A stretch of DNA of 64,000 bases. Source: Hymenobacter tibetensis (GTDB lineage: Bacteria; Bacteroidota; Bacteroidia; Cytophagales; Hymenobacteraceae). This document shows, in pieces, positions 17,801 to 26,755 of this stretch (positions within the stretch are counted from its first letter, which is position 1; the number at the start of each line of letters is the position of its first letter). The notes under the pieces were generated by a model, which had not been told where the DNA came from, searched no databases, and saw nothing but the letters and a program-made list of their open reading frames with translations. Both the position numbers and the translations under genes were made by a program. The DNA lies in the NCBI RefSeq assembly GCF_022827545.1, contig NZ_CP094669.1:3810001-3874000 (forward strand), in the 5' to 3' direction.

Positions 17801-20050
17801 ATGGCCCTAACTTTACGTACGAGATACCGAGTTTCTACTTTTTGGTTTGGTGCTTTATCGTTAGTGCTGTCCATTTTATTAGCGCCAAGTAGTAGCAGGG
17901 CTCAATGTCCGCCAACGGCTAGCGCCTGTACGCCTGGCTCGGCACCGTCTTCCGCCTATGCCTTCGGAATGGGTATTCTGAACGTAACGCTTGGCTCGAT
18001 TAATAACACAACGCTCGGCGTGCAGGACGGCTTCCGGGACTACGCCTGCACTATTGGCACCACCCTCACGGTAGGCCAGAGCTACCCCATTAGCGTGCGT
18101 ACCAACACCGGCGTGGAAGAAAGGGTACGCGTGTGGCTGGATGTCAACAACGACGGCACGCTGAACCCTACTTCCGAGCTGATTTTCTCTTCTACCGCCT
18201 TGCAGTTTCACAGCGGTACTATCTCGCTGCCAACGGGTACAACCCTAAACACACGCTTGCGCCTTCGCGTGGCCTCCGACTGGGTGAACTCGCCAGTGCC
18301 GGCACCCTGCTCCACTCCCCTGTACTCTCAAACCGAAGACTACGCCATAACGGCGGTAGGCAACACGGCCGCGCCAGTAGCAGAGTTTGTAGCTGACCAA
18401 ACGGTAACTTGCTCGGGCTGCGTGCAGTTCACCGACCAAACGCAAAATGCCCCAACCAGCTGGCTCTGGACCTTCGGCGACAATACCACCAGCACCCAGC
18501 AGAATCCCAACCACTGCTACACTACGCCCGGAACGTACACCGTGACGCTCACGGCTACCAACGCCACTGGCTCCAACGTACGCACCCGCACAAGCTATAT
18601 CGTATACAACAATCTGGTGCCCGTAGCCGCTACGTGCACCCCTACCACGGTAGCCTACTGCTGCGACTATGGTATTACCAGCTTTACCCTCGGTTCTCTC
18701 ACGAAAACATCGTTGAACGGCCAGGCCGGCTACGAGAATTTCACGTGTACCAACCGCGTCCAACTCGTTGAAGGCACGGCCGTTCCGATCAGCCTTGTTA
18801 CTGGTGGCACCTCCCCACACGATACTCGGGTGTGGCTGGACCTGAACAACGATGGCGCGTTCACCGGCAATGAACTGCTTTACACCGCGCTAAACAGTGA
18901 CAACCCCTCCGGCACGCTTATCATACCGGGGGCGGCCGTGAAGAACACCCCCCTGCGGTTGCGGGTGCTAGCCGACTTTGTAGGCGGCGTGAGTGGCCCC
19001 TGCTCGAATCCGCAGCTGGGCCAAGTGGAAGACTACACCGTCACGGTACTGCCAAACACCACCCCTCCCACAGCGAATTTCACCTCGAACTACGTACTAG
19101 GCGACTGCCAGAACCCCGTGCAGTTCACCGACCAAAGCACGAATGCCCCAACCAGTTGGCTCTGGACCTTCGGCGACAATACCACCAGCACCCAGCAGAA
19201 CCCTTCGCACATCTACTCAACGTCGGGGGTGTTCAACGTGACGCTAACGGCCACCAATGCTTTCGGCAGCAACGTGGTGACGCGCAACAGCTACGTGGTT
19301 TTCATGCAGCCCTGCGTATCGTATTGCACGGCTACCGGCACTACGCCCAACATCTGGCTGACCAACGTGGCCGTACGGCGCGGCGCCACCACCGACCTCA
19401 ACAACTCCTCAGCGGCCTCAGCTAGTGGCTATGGCAACTACACAAGCCAAGTGGTGAACCTGTACCAGGGTCAAAGCACCACGCTCAACCTGACCGTAAA
19501 CACCGGCTTCCAACAGCACATCTTGTGGGCCTGGGTTGATTGGAACCGCAATGGCACCTACGAAGCGTCGGAACAAGTGGCAAATGGCTCAACTACGGCC
19601 GCTCTGTTCAGCACTCCAATCACCGTACCTACCACAGCGGCTAGCCGAGGCTTTACGCGGATGCGCGTGATGGTGCGCCTCAATACGTCGCCAGTGCCTA
19701 CTGCCTGCCAGATCAACCAAAACAACTCGGAAACCGAGGATTACTCGGTACTGGTGAATGCGACACTTAACACAAACGAAGCCCGAGCCTTGCCGGCCCT
19801 CGCCGTTTTCCCCAATCCCACCGCCGACGGCCACCTAACCCTTCGTCTCCCCGACCCTGCGGCCGCAGGCACCTATACCGTGCGCGTTGATAACGTGGTG
19901 GGCGCACAAGTGCTCGAGACTTCGGTGCGGTTGAGTCCGAGTCAGGAAGCCGAGCTGAACCTCTCGGGTCTGCCCCGCGGGCTGTACTTGGTACGCCTGC
20001 AAAATGCCGAGGGCAAAATGGCTACGCGCCGCATTCAGGTAGGATTGTAG
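17801..20050 (+). CDS. GEVED/PKD-domain protein with T9SS type A sorting domain
   Basis: 749 aa from ATG 17801, where a signal peptide begins (MALTLRTRYRV, then hydrophobic to SRAQ). Upstream in-frame codons from 17690 give no sensible protein. Domains in order: GEVED unit around residue 110 (RVWLDVNNDG, TEDYAI), PKD at about 205-275 (SWLWTFGD), GEVED around 343 (RVWLDLNNDG), PKD at about 437-505, a third GEVED around 575 (WAWVDWNRNG, ETEDYSV), and the C-terminal sorting domain at about 664-749 (VFPNPTADG ... GLPRGLYLVRL). T9SS would export and anchor it on the surface. An 88-bp DNA repeat encodes the cores of both PKD units. Confidence 0.93.
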   Translation: MALTLRTRYRVSTFWFGALSLVLSILLAPSSSRAQCPPTASACTPGSAPSSAYAFGMGILNVTLGSINNTTLGVQDGFRDYACTIGTTLTVGQSYPISVRTNTGVEERVRVWLDVNNDGTLNPTSELIFSSTALQFHSGTISLPTGTTLNTRLRLRVASDWVNSPVPAPCSTPLYSQTEDYAITAVGNTAAPVAEFVADQTVTCSGCVQFTDQTQNAPTSWLWTFGDNTTSTQQNPNHCYTTPGTYTVTLTATNATGSNVRTRTSYIVYNNLVPVAATCTPTTVAYCCDYGITSFTLGSLTKTSLNGQAGYENFTCTNRVQLVEGTAVPISLVTGGTSPHDTRVWLDLNNDGAFTGNELLYTALNSDNPSGTLIIPGAAVKNTPLRLRVLADFVGGVSGPCSNPQLGQVEDYTVTVLPNTTPPTANFTSNYVLGDCQNPVQFTDQSTNAPTSWLWTFGDNTTSTQQNPSHIYSTSGVFNVTLTATNAFGSNVVTRNSYVVFMQPCVSYCTATGTTPNIWLTNVAVRRGATTDLNNSSAASASGYGNYTSQVVNLYQGQSTTLNLTVNTGFQQHILWAWVDWNRNGTYEASEQVANGSTTAALFSTPITVPTTAASRGFTRMRVMVRLNTSPVPTACQINQNNSETEDYSVLVNATLNTNEARALPALAVFPNPTADGHLTLRLPDPAAAGTYTVRVDNVVGAQVLETSVRLSPSQEAELNLSGLPRGLYLVRLQNAEGKMATRRIQVGL
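18421..18508 (+). repeat. Internal repeat, copy 1 (PKD unit)
   Basis: 88 bases nearly identical to 19117-19204; both encode the PKD core from VQFTDQ to STQQNP. Most differences lie in the first half; the last 50 bases differ at only a few positions, suggesting recent duplication or gene conversion. Confidence 0.85.
19117..19204 (+). repeat. Internal repeat, copy 2 (PKD unit)
   Basis: Second copy of the repeat at 18421-18508, in the same frame and orientation, 696 bases downstream. The spacing equals one GEVED plus PKD module, so the module itself was probably duplicated. Confidence 0.85.
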
Positions 20051-20171
20051 TTGACGCTTTGGAGGCTGCTTGCTGGTGTTTCTTGGACTTCAACAGTAAG
20101 TTATTCAGCAAGCCGCACTCCGAACTTCGACGCGCAACAAGTAAATAAGTGGTACCCCGAACATTCAGTCT

Positions 20172-23100
20172 ATGCGCCAAACTGTACTCCGCGCCTTACT
20201 CCTGCTACTCTTACTAACGGGGCTACGCCCAGGTTCGGTGGTGGCTTCTCACTTATTGGGAGGCGAGATGACGTATCAATATCTCGACGCCAACGGCCCG
20301 ACTGGCAACCAGTTTCGCTACCGCATTACGGTATTTATCTACTTGAATTCGGAATGCGCCGTGCCTGGCATACCGTCCCAAACGGTTTCGAGTGTGCCTG
20401 ACGGGCGCTGCAATATCTTTCTGAACTTATACAACAAGACCACGGGTCAGCGTATCGTTAGCTCGGAGGGATCCAACAGCTTCTCGTGCGCGCAGATGGT
20501 TTGTGGGGGGCCGCCGCAGTCTGATGTGCAACCAGCCGGCACGTTTCGTCTGCCGCGCATGTCCAACCCCAGCATTACGCCTCCGCTGCCGGGCGGCTGT
20601 AGTATTCCGCCCGGCTCGATACCGTCGGTACGCTTGGCCCGCTATGAGGCCATTGTGAACCTGCCCGTGTCTTTGATTGGCTATTACGCTGTGTATACGG
20701 ATGGCACGCGCAATTTCAACATCGACAACTTAAGCAACCCAAGCGGCCAGAACCAGACCATGTACGTGGATATGGCGCCACCGCTACTGCCCAACTCGTC
20801 GCCTACCTTCTCGGATACGGCCGTGGTGGTTATCTGCCAGGGCGATACCAGCATCCTAGTCAACAACGCAGTAGACCCTGACGGCGACCGACTAATCTAT
20901 TCGTTTAGCACTCCCTACAACAGCCTCCAAGGAACCACCCCGACCTTTACTCCACCGCCGCCAAGCGTCACGTATGCGCAGGGCTATTCTGCTTCCACCC
21001 CCTTCGGGACGGGCCCCGGCAACTATGCGTTCCTGAATGCCAGCACTGGCATCAGTCGCTATGCCACGTCCAGGGTAGGGCGCTTTGTGGTGGCAGTGGA
21101 AGTGAAAGAGTACCGAACCATCAATGGCAACGAGGTGCTTATTGGCTCTACCCGCCGCGAGATTCAGCTGGTTTCGCGCACCTGTCAACCCAACAACTCG
21201 CCGCAGTTTACGCCCGCCACCGTAGCGACGCGTACGTTCACTATTCAGGAAGGCCAATCCCTTAGCTTCAACCTAGCGGCCACCGACCCCGATGGCAATC
21301 CGCTTCGTATACGGGCCAATAGTGTGCTGCTCGACGGGACGGGGCCCTTCAATGCCACCTTTGGCGGCAGCCAAGGCACGGTGTTGCCGGGTGCTCCTAC
21401 GGGTAGTGCCACCGTGCAAGGCGCCAACGGCAGTGTCAACGGCCAGTTTGTGTTCAATAGCCAGTGCGGCAACGCCCGCAACACGCCATACGATGTGGTA
21501 GTCACGGCTACTGACGCAACCTGCGGCGCCAAAACAGTGGCCGAAGTGTTTCAGATTATAGTGACGAAAGCGGCTGGCCCGACTGGCATCACTGGCGAAG
21601 GCGTTATCTGTGACCGAACCACCCCGCGACCTTATGCAGCGACAGGTCCTACGGCTAACTCCTACCTCTGGACTGTGCAAGGCGGCGTCATTCAAGGCCC
21701 TAACACGGGCAGCACGGTGCAAGTGCTCTGGAACGGCACCGGCGCAGGCCGCATAACGGTGCGCGGTATCTCGACGCAGAACTGCCCCACCGACTCGGTG
21801 TCGCGCACGATAGATGTACGGCCTGCTAGCGCCCTGACTGTAACGCCGACTGCTGCCTCCATCTGCCAGGGCGCTTCGGCCACGCTTCGGGCCTCGGGCG
21901 GCACCACCTACACCTGGACTAGCAGCACGGGGCAAACATTCACGGGGTCTACCATCATCGTCACGCCTTCTGCCACTGTCACGTATACGGTTACCTCTAC
22001 AGATGGCACCTGCACCTCTTCGCAGTCAGTGACCGTGACGGTGAACCCGCAAGCCGTAGCCGACGCCGGAGCCAATGCCACAGTTTGCTCGGGAGAAGCC
22101 ACCACCTTGGGTACTGCGGCCCTTCCGGGGTACACCTACCAGTGGAGCCCTGCCACTGGGCTGAGCAACGCCACGGCCGCCCAGCCTTCCGTCACAGTTT
22201 CTACGGGCACTATGCCGCAGACGTTGACCTACATCGTAACGGCTACCACGGCCCAAAGCTGCGTAGCCTACGACACGGTACGCATCACTGTAAACCCACG
22301 CCCTTCGCTCGATAGTATTCAAGGTTCTGCTTCGGTGTGCCCTACGGTGCAGGGCGTGGCCTACTCCATTCGTAATGCGCAGGCAGGCGACTATCAGTGG
22401 ATTGTGACGGGTGGCACGCTGGCAACTGGCCAAGGCACGGCGGCCATTACCGTGAACTGGGGTGCGGCTTCTACTACGGCCAGCGTCAAGGCCTTCCGGT
22501 TAAATAGCTTTGGCTGCTCTTCTGACACCATTACGTTCCCAGTCCGCGTCAACCCGGAACTCTTCACCCAACGGCCAACGGGCCCGTTGAGCGTGTGCTT
22601 GGCCGATGGCCCGTTCACGTACCAAACACCACTCACCGCCGGTTCCACCTACGGTTGGCAGATAGTAGGCGGCACGCAGGTAAGCACCAACCAGAACACG
22701 GTGCAGGTGACTTTCACGCGTGCTGGCATTGCCAAGCTCGTGGTAACGGAATCCAGCAACCCGAGTGGTGGACGCTGCCTGGGTCAGAGCGATACGCTGT
22801 ATGTAACCGTGCGGCCTTCCCCAGCAGCCAACTTGGCTATCAGCGGCCCTAGCCGCGTTTGTGCTGCTCCACAGTCTAGCGTCAACTTCACGTTGCCAGG
22901 CAGTGCAGGCTCTACCTATGCCTGGACGGTAAATGGAGTACCCCAAGCAAGCGTCACAAACACCCTACTCATTTCGACATCTGTACCGAGCACTTACACT
23001 ATCACGGCGCGTGAAAGCAATGCCAGCCTTTGCTCGGGCCCGGTTTACACAAAAATCCTTACGGTAGTGCCCACATTGGCTATTACCGGCCCAGCTAGCT

Positions 23101-24149
23101 ACTGCCCCGAAGCCCGAACCGGCCTCCGCTACACCATCGCCAACGGAACAACAGGCGGGGTATACCAATGGGCTGTAACAGGTGGAACCATTGTTAGTGG
23201 CCAGAACTCGGCTACGATAGTGGTTGATTTCGCGGCGGGTACTACGCCCGCTACCATCCAAGCAAACGAAACCAGCAGCACCGGATGTACCGCTGTGTTC
23301 ACCGTGCGGCCCGACAATGCTAGTATTAACCTGACGCTAGCTTCCGTTGATCCACAGAGCGATACGCGAATTGCTCTTGCCCTCAACGTTCCCAGCAACA
23401 CCGGCAACAGCAACAGTGTGAGTGTCACGCGCCGGGTGTTGGGCAGTACGGGGGCTTTCACCGCGGTTGGCACGGCGGCCAACACGGCCACCACCTTCAC
23501 CGATACAGGAGTTGATGCCGACGCTGCTGCTTACGAGTACCAAGTGAACCTGACCAACGCCTGTGGCACCGTCCTGAGCAGCACGCAGCATACCACTATT
23601 CGCCTGCAAGCCACCGCCACCGAGGGCCAAGCCGGCCGCGACCAAGGCAAGGTGCAGCTCACCTGGAATGCGTACCAAGGCCGGCCGGTGGGCAGCTACA
23701 GCATCTACCGCCAGGTGAACGGCGGCGCCACCGAGGAACTGTTGCAAACCGTGCCCGCTACCGGAGCTCCTACCTATAGCCTACTGTTGCCGGTGGGTGC
23801 CGCTGGGTTCAATCAGTGCTTCCGCATCCGCACCGTTGATGCCACACAGTCTACCGCGCCTGTCTCGCTCTCGAACCTGGCATGCGTGGAGTTTGCCAAC
23901 GATTTAGTGTTCTATAACATCGTGACGCCAAACGGGGATGGCCTAAACGACCAGTTCATCATCAAGAACGTGGAGCTGTATAGCGGCAACACCTTCACCG
24001 TCTTCAACCGGTGGGGCAAGGAAGTGTACAAGACCAGCAACTACAACAACACGTTTGACGGCGTCAACTCCCCTGCCGGCGTGTACTATTACCAACTCCA
24101 ATTAGCCGGTGGACGATTGTACAAGGGCTGGTTCGAGGTGGTAAAGTAG
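20172..24149 (+). CDS. Large Ig-like-repeat protein with gliding motility-associated (T9SS type B) C-terminus
   Basis: 1325 aa. Signal peptide at residues 1-25 (LLLLLLLTGLRPGSVVAS). The N-terminal 340 residues (HLLGGEMTYQYLD onward) form a block common to large Cytophagales surface proteins. A cadherin-like segment follows, then repeated Ig/PKD-like units of about 85 residues, each with a W near YxW (residues about 480-1080), and a fibronectin-type region near 1150-1235. The C-terminus (about 1245-1325, VTPNGDGLNDQF ... FNRWGKEVY ... AGVYYY) is the CHU_C/type B sorting domain. It is exported by T9SS and probably works in adhesion. Its gene follows the type A protein by 121 bases. Confidence 0.93.
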   Translation: MRQTVLRALLLLLLLTGLRPGSVVASHLLGGEMTYQYLDANGPTGNQFRYRITVFIYLNSECAVPGIPSQTVSSVPDGRCNIFLNLYNKTTGQRIVSSEGSNSFSCAQMVCGGPPQSDVQPAGTFRLPRMSNPSITPPLPGGCSIPPGSIPSVRLARYEAIVNLPVSLIGYYAVYTDGTRNFNIDNLSNPSGQNQTMYVDMAPPLLPNSSPTFSDTAVVVICQGDTSILVNNAVDPDGDRLIYSFSTPYNSLQGTTPTFTPPPPSVTYAQGYSASTPFGTGPGNYAFLNASTGISRYATSRVGRFVVAVEVKEYRTINGNEVLIGSTRREIQLVSRTCQPNNSPQFTPATVATRTFTIQEGQSLSFNLAATDPDGNPLRIRANSVLLDGTGPFNATFGGSQGTVLPGAPTGSATVQGANGSVNGQFVFNSQCGNARNTPYDVVVTATDATCGAKTVAEVFQIIVTKAAGPTGITGEGVICDRTTPRPYAATGPTANSYLWTVQGGVIQGPNTGSTVQVLWNGTGAGRITVRGISTQNCPTDSVSRTIDVRPASALTVTPTAASICQGASATLRASGGTTYTWTSSTGQTFTGSTIIVTPSATVTYTVTSTDGTCTSSQSVTVTVNPQAVADAGANATVCSGEATTLGTAALPGYTYQWSPATGLSNATAAQPSVTVSTGTMPQTLTYIVTATTAQSCVAYDTVRITVNPRPSLDSIQGSASVCPTVQGVAYSIRNAQAGDYQWIVTGGTLATGQGTAAITVNWGAASTTASVKAFRLNSFGCSSDTITFPVRVNPELFTQRPTGPLSVCLADGPFTYQTPLTAGSTYGWQIVGGTQVSTNQNTVQVTFTRAGIAKLVVTESSNPSGGRCLGQSDTLYVTVRPSPAANLAISGPSRVCAAPQSSVNFTLPGSAGSTYAWTVNGVPQASVTNTLLISTSVPSTYTITARESNASLCSGPVYTKILTVVPTLAITGPASYCPEARTGLRYTIANGTTGGVYQWAVTGGTIVSGQNSATIVVDFAAGTTPATIQANETSSTGCTAVFTVRPDNASINLTLASVDPQSDTRIALALNVPSNTGNSNSVSVTRRVLGSTGAFTAVGTAANTATTFTDTGVDADAAAYEYQVNLTNACGTVLSSTQHTTIRLQATATEGQAGRDQGKVQLTWNAYQGRPVGSYSIYRQVNGGATEELLQTVPATGAPTYSLLLPVGAAGFNQCFRIRTVDATQSTAPVSLSNLACVEFANDLVFYNIVTPNGDGLNDQFIIKNVELYSGNTFTVFNRWGKEVYKTSNYNNTFDGVNSPAGVYYYQLQLAGGRLYKGWFEVVK

Positions 24150-24203
24150 AACCACGGGTTAGCTGAATTATTCGGACTGCACGGATTTCTCAACCGAGTA
24201 AAG

Positions 24204-24241
24204 CGCAAAGAGGCTTGCCCGTGGCAAGCCTCTTTGCGTTT
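24204..24241 (+). terminator. Strong hairpin terminator
   Basis: Perfect 16-bp stem (24204-24219 with 24223-24238) and 3-base loop, followed by TTT. It ends the large surface-protein gene. Confidence 0.8.
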
Positions 24242-24346
24242 CAGAAACACAAATCAGATCTGAGCCTGATGGCAGTTGAGAAGGCATCGGCTACAAAATC
24301 CGTGAAATCCGAGCAATCCGGCTGAATCCGTGATTACTTTTGCCAG

Positions 24347-25756
24347 GTGAATAAAGCCGCTAAAAACATCCCGCCGCAAGACTTGCGCGAAGTTGAAATT
24401 CAGGACATGGTAGCCGAGGGCAAATGCCTGGTGCGCGTCAACAACCTTGTCATTTTCGTGACCCACGTAGCGCCCGGCGACGTCGTGGATTTGCGCATCA
24501 GCAAGTCGCGGAAGAACTACCTGGAAGCCGTACCAACCCGTTTCCATAAGTACTCGGAGTTGCGCGTGCAGCCGTTTTGCGAGCATTTCGGCACCTGTGG
24601 AGGCTGCAAGTGGCAGCATCTAGGCTACGAAACGCAGTTGCAGTTCAAGCACCAGCAGGTGACGGACACGCTCCAGCGCATCGGCAAAGTGGCGCTGCCC
24701 GAGATTCAGCCCATCCTTCCCTCGCCCGACCAGACATACTACCGCAACAAGCTGGAATACACGTTCAGCCACAACGGCTGGCTTACCAACGAGCAAATCA
24801 GCTCCGGCGAAAACTACGAGCGGCGCGTGCTGGGCTTCCATACCCCTGCCCGCTTCGACAAGATCTTGGACGTCAACCATTGCTGGCTCCAACCCGACCC
24901 GAGCAACCAGATTCGGCTGGCCATCCGTGACTACGCCCGCGAGCATGACCTGCCCTTCAACAACCTCGTGACGCAGCAAGGCTTCCTGCGCAACCTCATC
25001 ATCCGGACGGCCAATTCCGGCGACCTAATGGTGATTTTGCAGTGCTATTACGCCCACGATGCCCTGATGCCGCTGCTCGATTATATCCACGAGCGGTTCC
25101 CGCAAATCACCTCCCTCAACTACGTCCTCAACAACAAAGGCAACGAAACTTTCCACGACCTGGAGGTGGTCTGCTACAAAGGCGAACCCTACATTCACGA
25201 GGAGATGGAAGGTCTGCGTTTCCGCGTTGGCCCGAAGTCGTTCTACCAAACCAATTCTGAAGGCGCGTACAACCTCTACAAAGTAGCCCGCGACTTCGCC
25301 CAGCTTACCGGCGACGAACTGGTGTATGACCTCTATACCGGCGCGGGCACCATCGCCAATTTCGTAGCTCGCCAGGCCCGGCACGTTATCGGGGTTGAAT
25401 ACGTGGAGCAAGCCGTAGCCGATGCGCACGTCAACTCGGAAATCAACGGCACCACCAACACCGAGTTTTTCGCCGGCGACATGAAAGACGTGCTCAGCGC
25501 CGACTTCATTGCCAAGCACGGCCGCCCTGATGTGGTCATCACCGACCCACCCCGCGCCGGCATGCACGAAGATGTAGTACGCCGCCTACTGGAAATGCGC
25601 GCCCCCCGCATCGTATACGTCAGCTGCAACCCCGGCACTCAAGCCCGCGACCTAGAGCTACTCGACGAAGCGTACAAAGTAACCCGCGTGCAGCCAGTGG
25701 ATATGTTCCCCCACACTCATCACGTGGAGAATGTGGTGGCGCTGGAATTGCGGTAA
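24347..25756 (+). CDS. rlmD: 23S rRNA (uracil-1939-C5)-methyltransferase
   Basis: 469 aa from a GTG at 24347. SAM-dependent RNA m5U methyltransferase of the RlmD/TrmA type. A TRAM domain fills residues about 10-65 (EVEIQDMVAEGK). The [4Fe-4S] ligands C78, C84, C87 and C179 are present. The SAM loop YDLYTGAGTIANF is near residue 330, and the catalytic C427 lies in YVSCNPGTQ. The motif TACTTTTG, a possible -7 element, sits only 5 bases before the GTG, which would give a nearly leaderless mRNA; without a -33 match this is uncertain. The next gene starts 4 bases after the stop. Confidence 0.95.
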   Translation: MNKAAKNIPPQDLREVEIQDMVAEGKCLVRVNNLVIFVTHVAPGDVVDLRISKSRKNYLEAVPTRFHKYSELRVQPFCEHFGTCGGCKWQHLGYETQLQFKHQQVTDTLQRIGKVALPEIQPILPSPDQTYYRNKLEYTFSHNGWLTNEQISSGENYERRVLGFHTPARFDKILDVNHCWLQPDPSNQIRLAIRDYAREHDLPFNNLVTQQGFLRNLIIRTANSGDLMVILQCYYAHDALMPLLDYIHERFPQITSLNYVLNNKGNETFHDLEVVCYKGEPYIHEEMEGLRFRVGPKSFYQTNSEGAYNLYKVARDFAQLTGDELVYDLYTGAGTIANFVARQARHVIGVEYVEQAVADAHVNSEINGTTNTEFFAGDMKDVLSADFIAKHGRPDVVITDPPRAGMHEDVVRRLLEMRAPRIVYVSCNPGTQARDLELLDEAYKVTRVQPVDMFPHTHHVENVVALELR

Positions 25757-25760
25757 AAAC

Positions 25761-26279
25761 ATGATCCATCGTTGGCCCTATTTAATCCTCTTCTTACTCG
25801 GCCTTATTGGATGCCTTTTTATTGGCATCCAATACGATCCAGAGTTTCACGAACCGAGTGATTTTATCAAGGCCAGCCCTAGTCTGCAAGTGCATTACTA
25901 TTCTCCCCTAGGTGAATCAGATTTTCAATTAGGCAGTCTACCAGCAGTGCAGCAACGACAGGAGCTAGCTTACCGTGATGTGCAAAGCGGTAAAAATGTC
26001 AACCAAAGTTTGAGCGCGTTACAGCCTTTTTCAATCCAGTTGATAGTTGTTCTGCTCATCATAGGAAGCGCTGGAACATTTCTAAATCCGCGAAAGAACC
26101 CTGTCTTGCAGTACCTTCTCTTTTGCTTCCTAGGCCTGGTATTGCAATTTCTTTTTAGAATTCTGTGGCGGGGACTGCCACAGGACCTATCCGGAATCTT
26201 AGGCATCTGTTTTATAGCAGCTAATTTCAAGTTGCTGTTAGCAGTTACTCGTTCATCAATAACTAGCAAAACGACTTAA
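25761..26279 (+). CDS. Small membrane protein of unknown function
   Basis: 172 aa from ATG 25761, 4 bases after rlmD. Three or four hydrophobic segments are visible: residues 5-24 (LILFLLGLIGCLFIGI), about 92-112, 120-140 and 148-165. A hydrophilic stretch of about 65 residues lies after the first. No family is recognised. Its TAA overlaps the ATG of the following gene by one base (TAATG), so the two are coupled. Codon use is a bit more AT-rich than that of rlmD. Function unknown. Confidence 0.7.
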   Translation: MIHRWPYLILFLLGLIGCLFIGIQYDPEFHEPSDFIKASPSLQVHYYSPLGESDFQLGSLPAVQQRQELAYRDVQSGKNVNQSLSALQPFSIQLIVVLLIIGSAGTFLNPRKNPVLQYLLFCFLGLVLQFLFRILWRGLPQDLSGILGICFIAANFKLLLAVTRSSITSKTT

Positions 26280-26653
26280 TGGACTACGCCAACGACCCCG
26301 AACTGAACGGTAAATACCTCGGTACTATCACCAAGGATTTCGCTACCGTTTCTGATACGCTGCTGGAAGCCTCTTCGCAAGTGCGAAAGATGGACATTTC
26401 CAAATATCCCATTTTCGTTTTTGCCCGCCAGGAAGTACCCCTTGGCAGCCTCCTTGTAAATGCCGACGAGTTGAACCTAGAATGGCATGTCTTTGCCTCG
26501 TTTTTAGAGCTGTTCGTACAGCAAGGCATTGTGAGTACAGAGGGCATTGAGGCTTTCCAATCTACCTACAAAGACGCTGACGAGTATTGCTGCCTGTTCG
26601 TGCTGGACAAGGAGTTCACCAATTTCGTGTACATCCCCTACCCAGAAGATTAA
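26279..26653 (+). CDS. Conserved-looking cytoplasmic protein of unknown function
   Basis: 124 aa, acidic, no signal or membrane segment. It starts MDYANDPELNGKYLGTI. The mix of hydrophobic strands (FVFARQEVPLGSLL, CCLFVLDKEFTNFVYIPYPED) suggests a compact alpha/beta fold. I do not recognise the family with certainty. It overlaps the upstream membrane-protein gene by one base and is closed by a very strong hairpin, so it ends an rlmD-led operon. Confidence 0.75.
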   Translation: MDYANDPELNGKYLGTITKDFATVSDTLLEASSQVRKMDISKYPIFVFARQEVPLGSLLVNADELNLEWHVFASFLELFVQQGIVSTEGIEAFQSTYKDADEYCCLFVLDKEFTNFVYIPYPED

Positions 26654-26656
26654 ACC

Positions 26657-26746
26657 GTAAACGCTTCGCTTCAACGAGTACAACAGAAAAGGCCACCTGC
26701 GAGCAGATGGCCTTTTCTGTTGTACTCGTTGAAGCGAAGCGTTTAC
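26657..26746. terminator. Very long bidirectional hairpin between convergent genes
   Basis: Arms 26657-26695 and 26708-26746 are perfectly complementary over 39 bp; after one mismatch four more pairs form, leaving almost no loop. The A-rich and T-rich parts inside the arms serve both strands. It separates the operon from thiL, whose stop lies 9 bases further on. Confidence 0.85.
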
Positions 26747-26755
26747 GCCTTCAGT

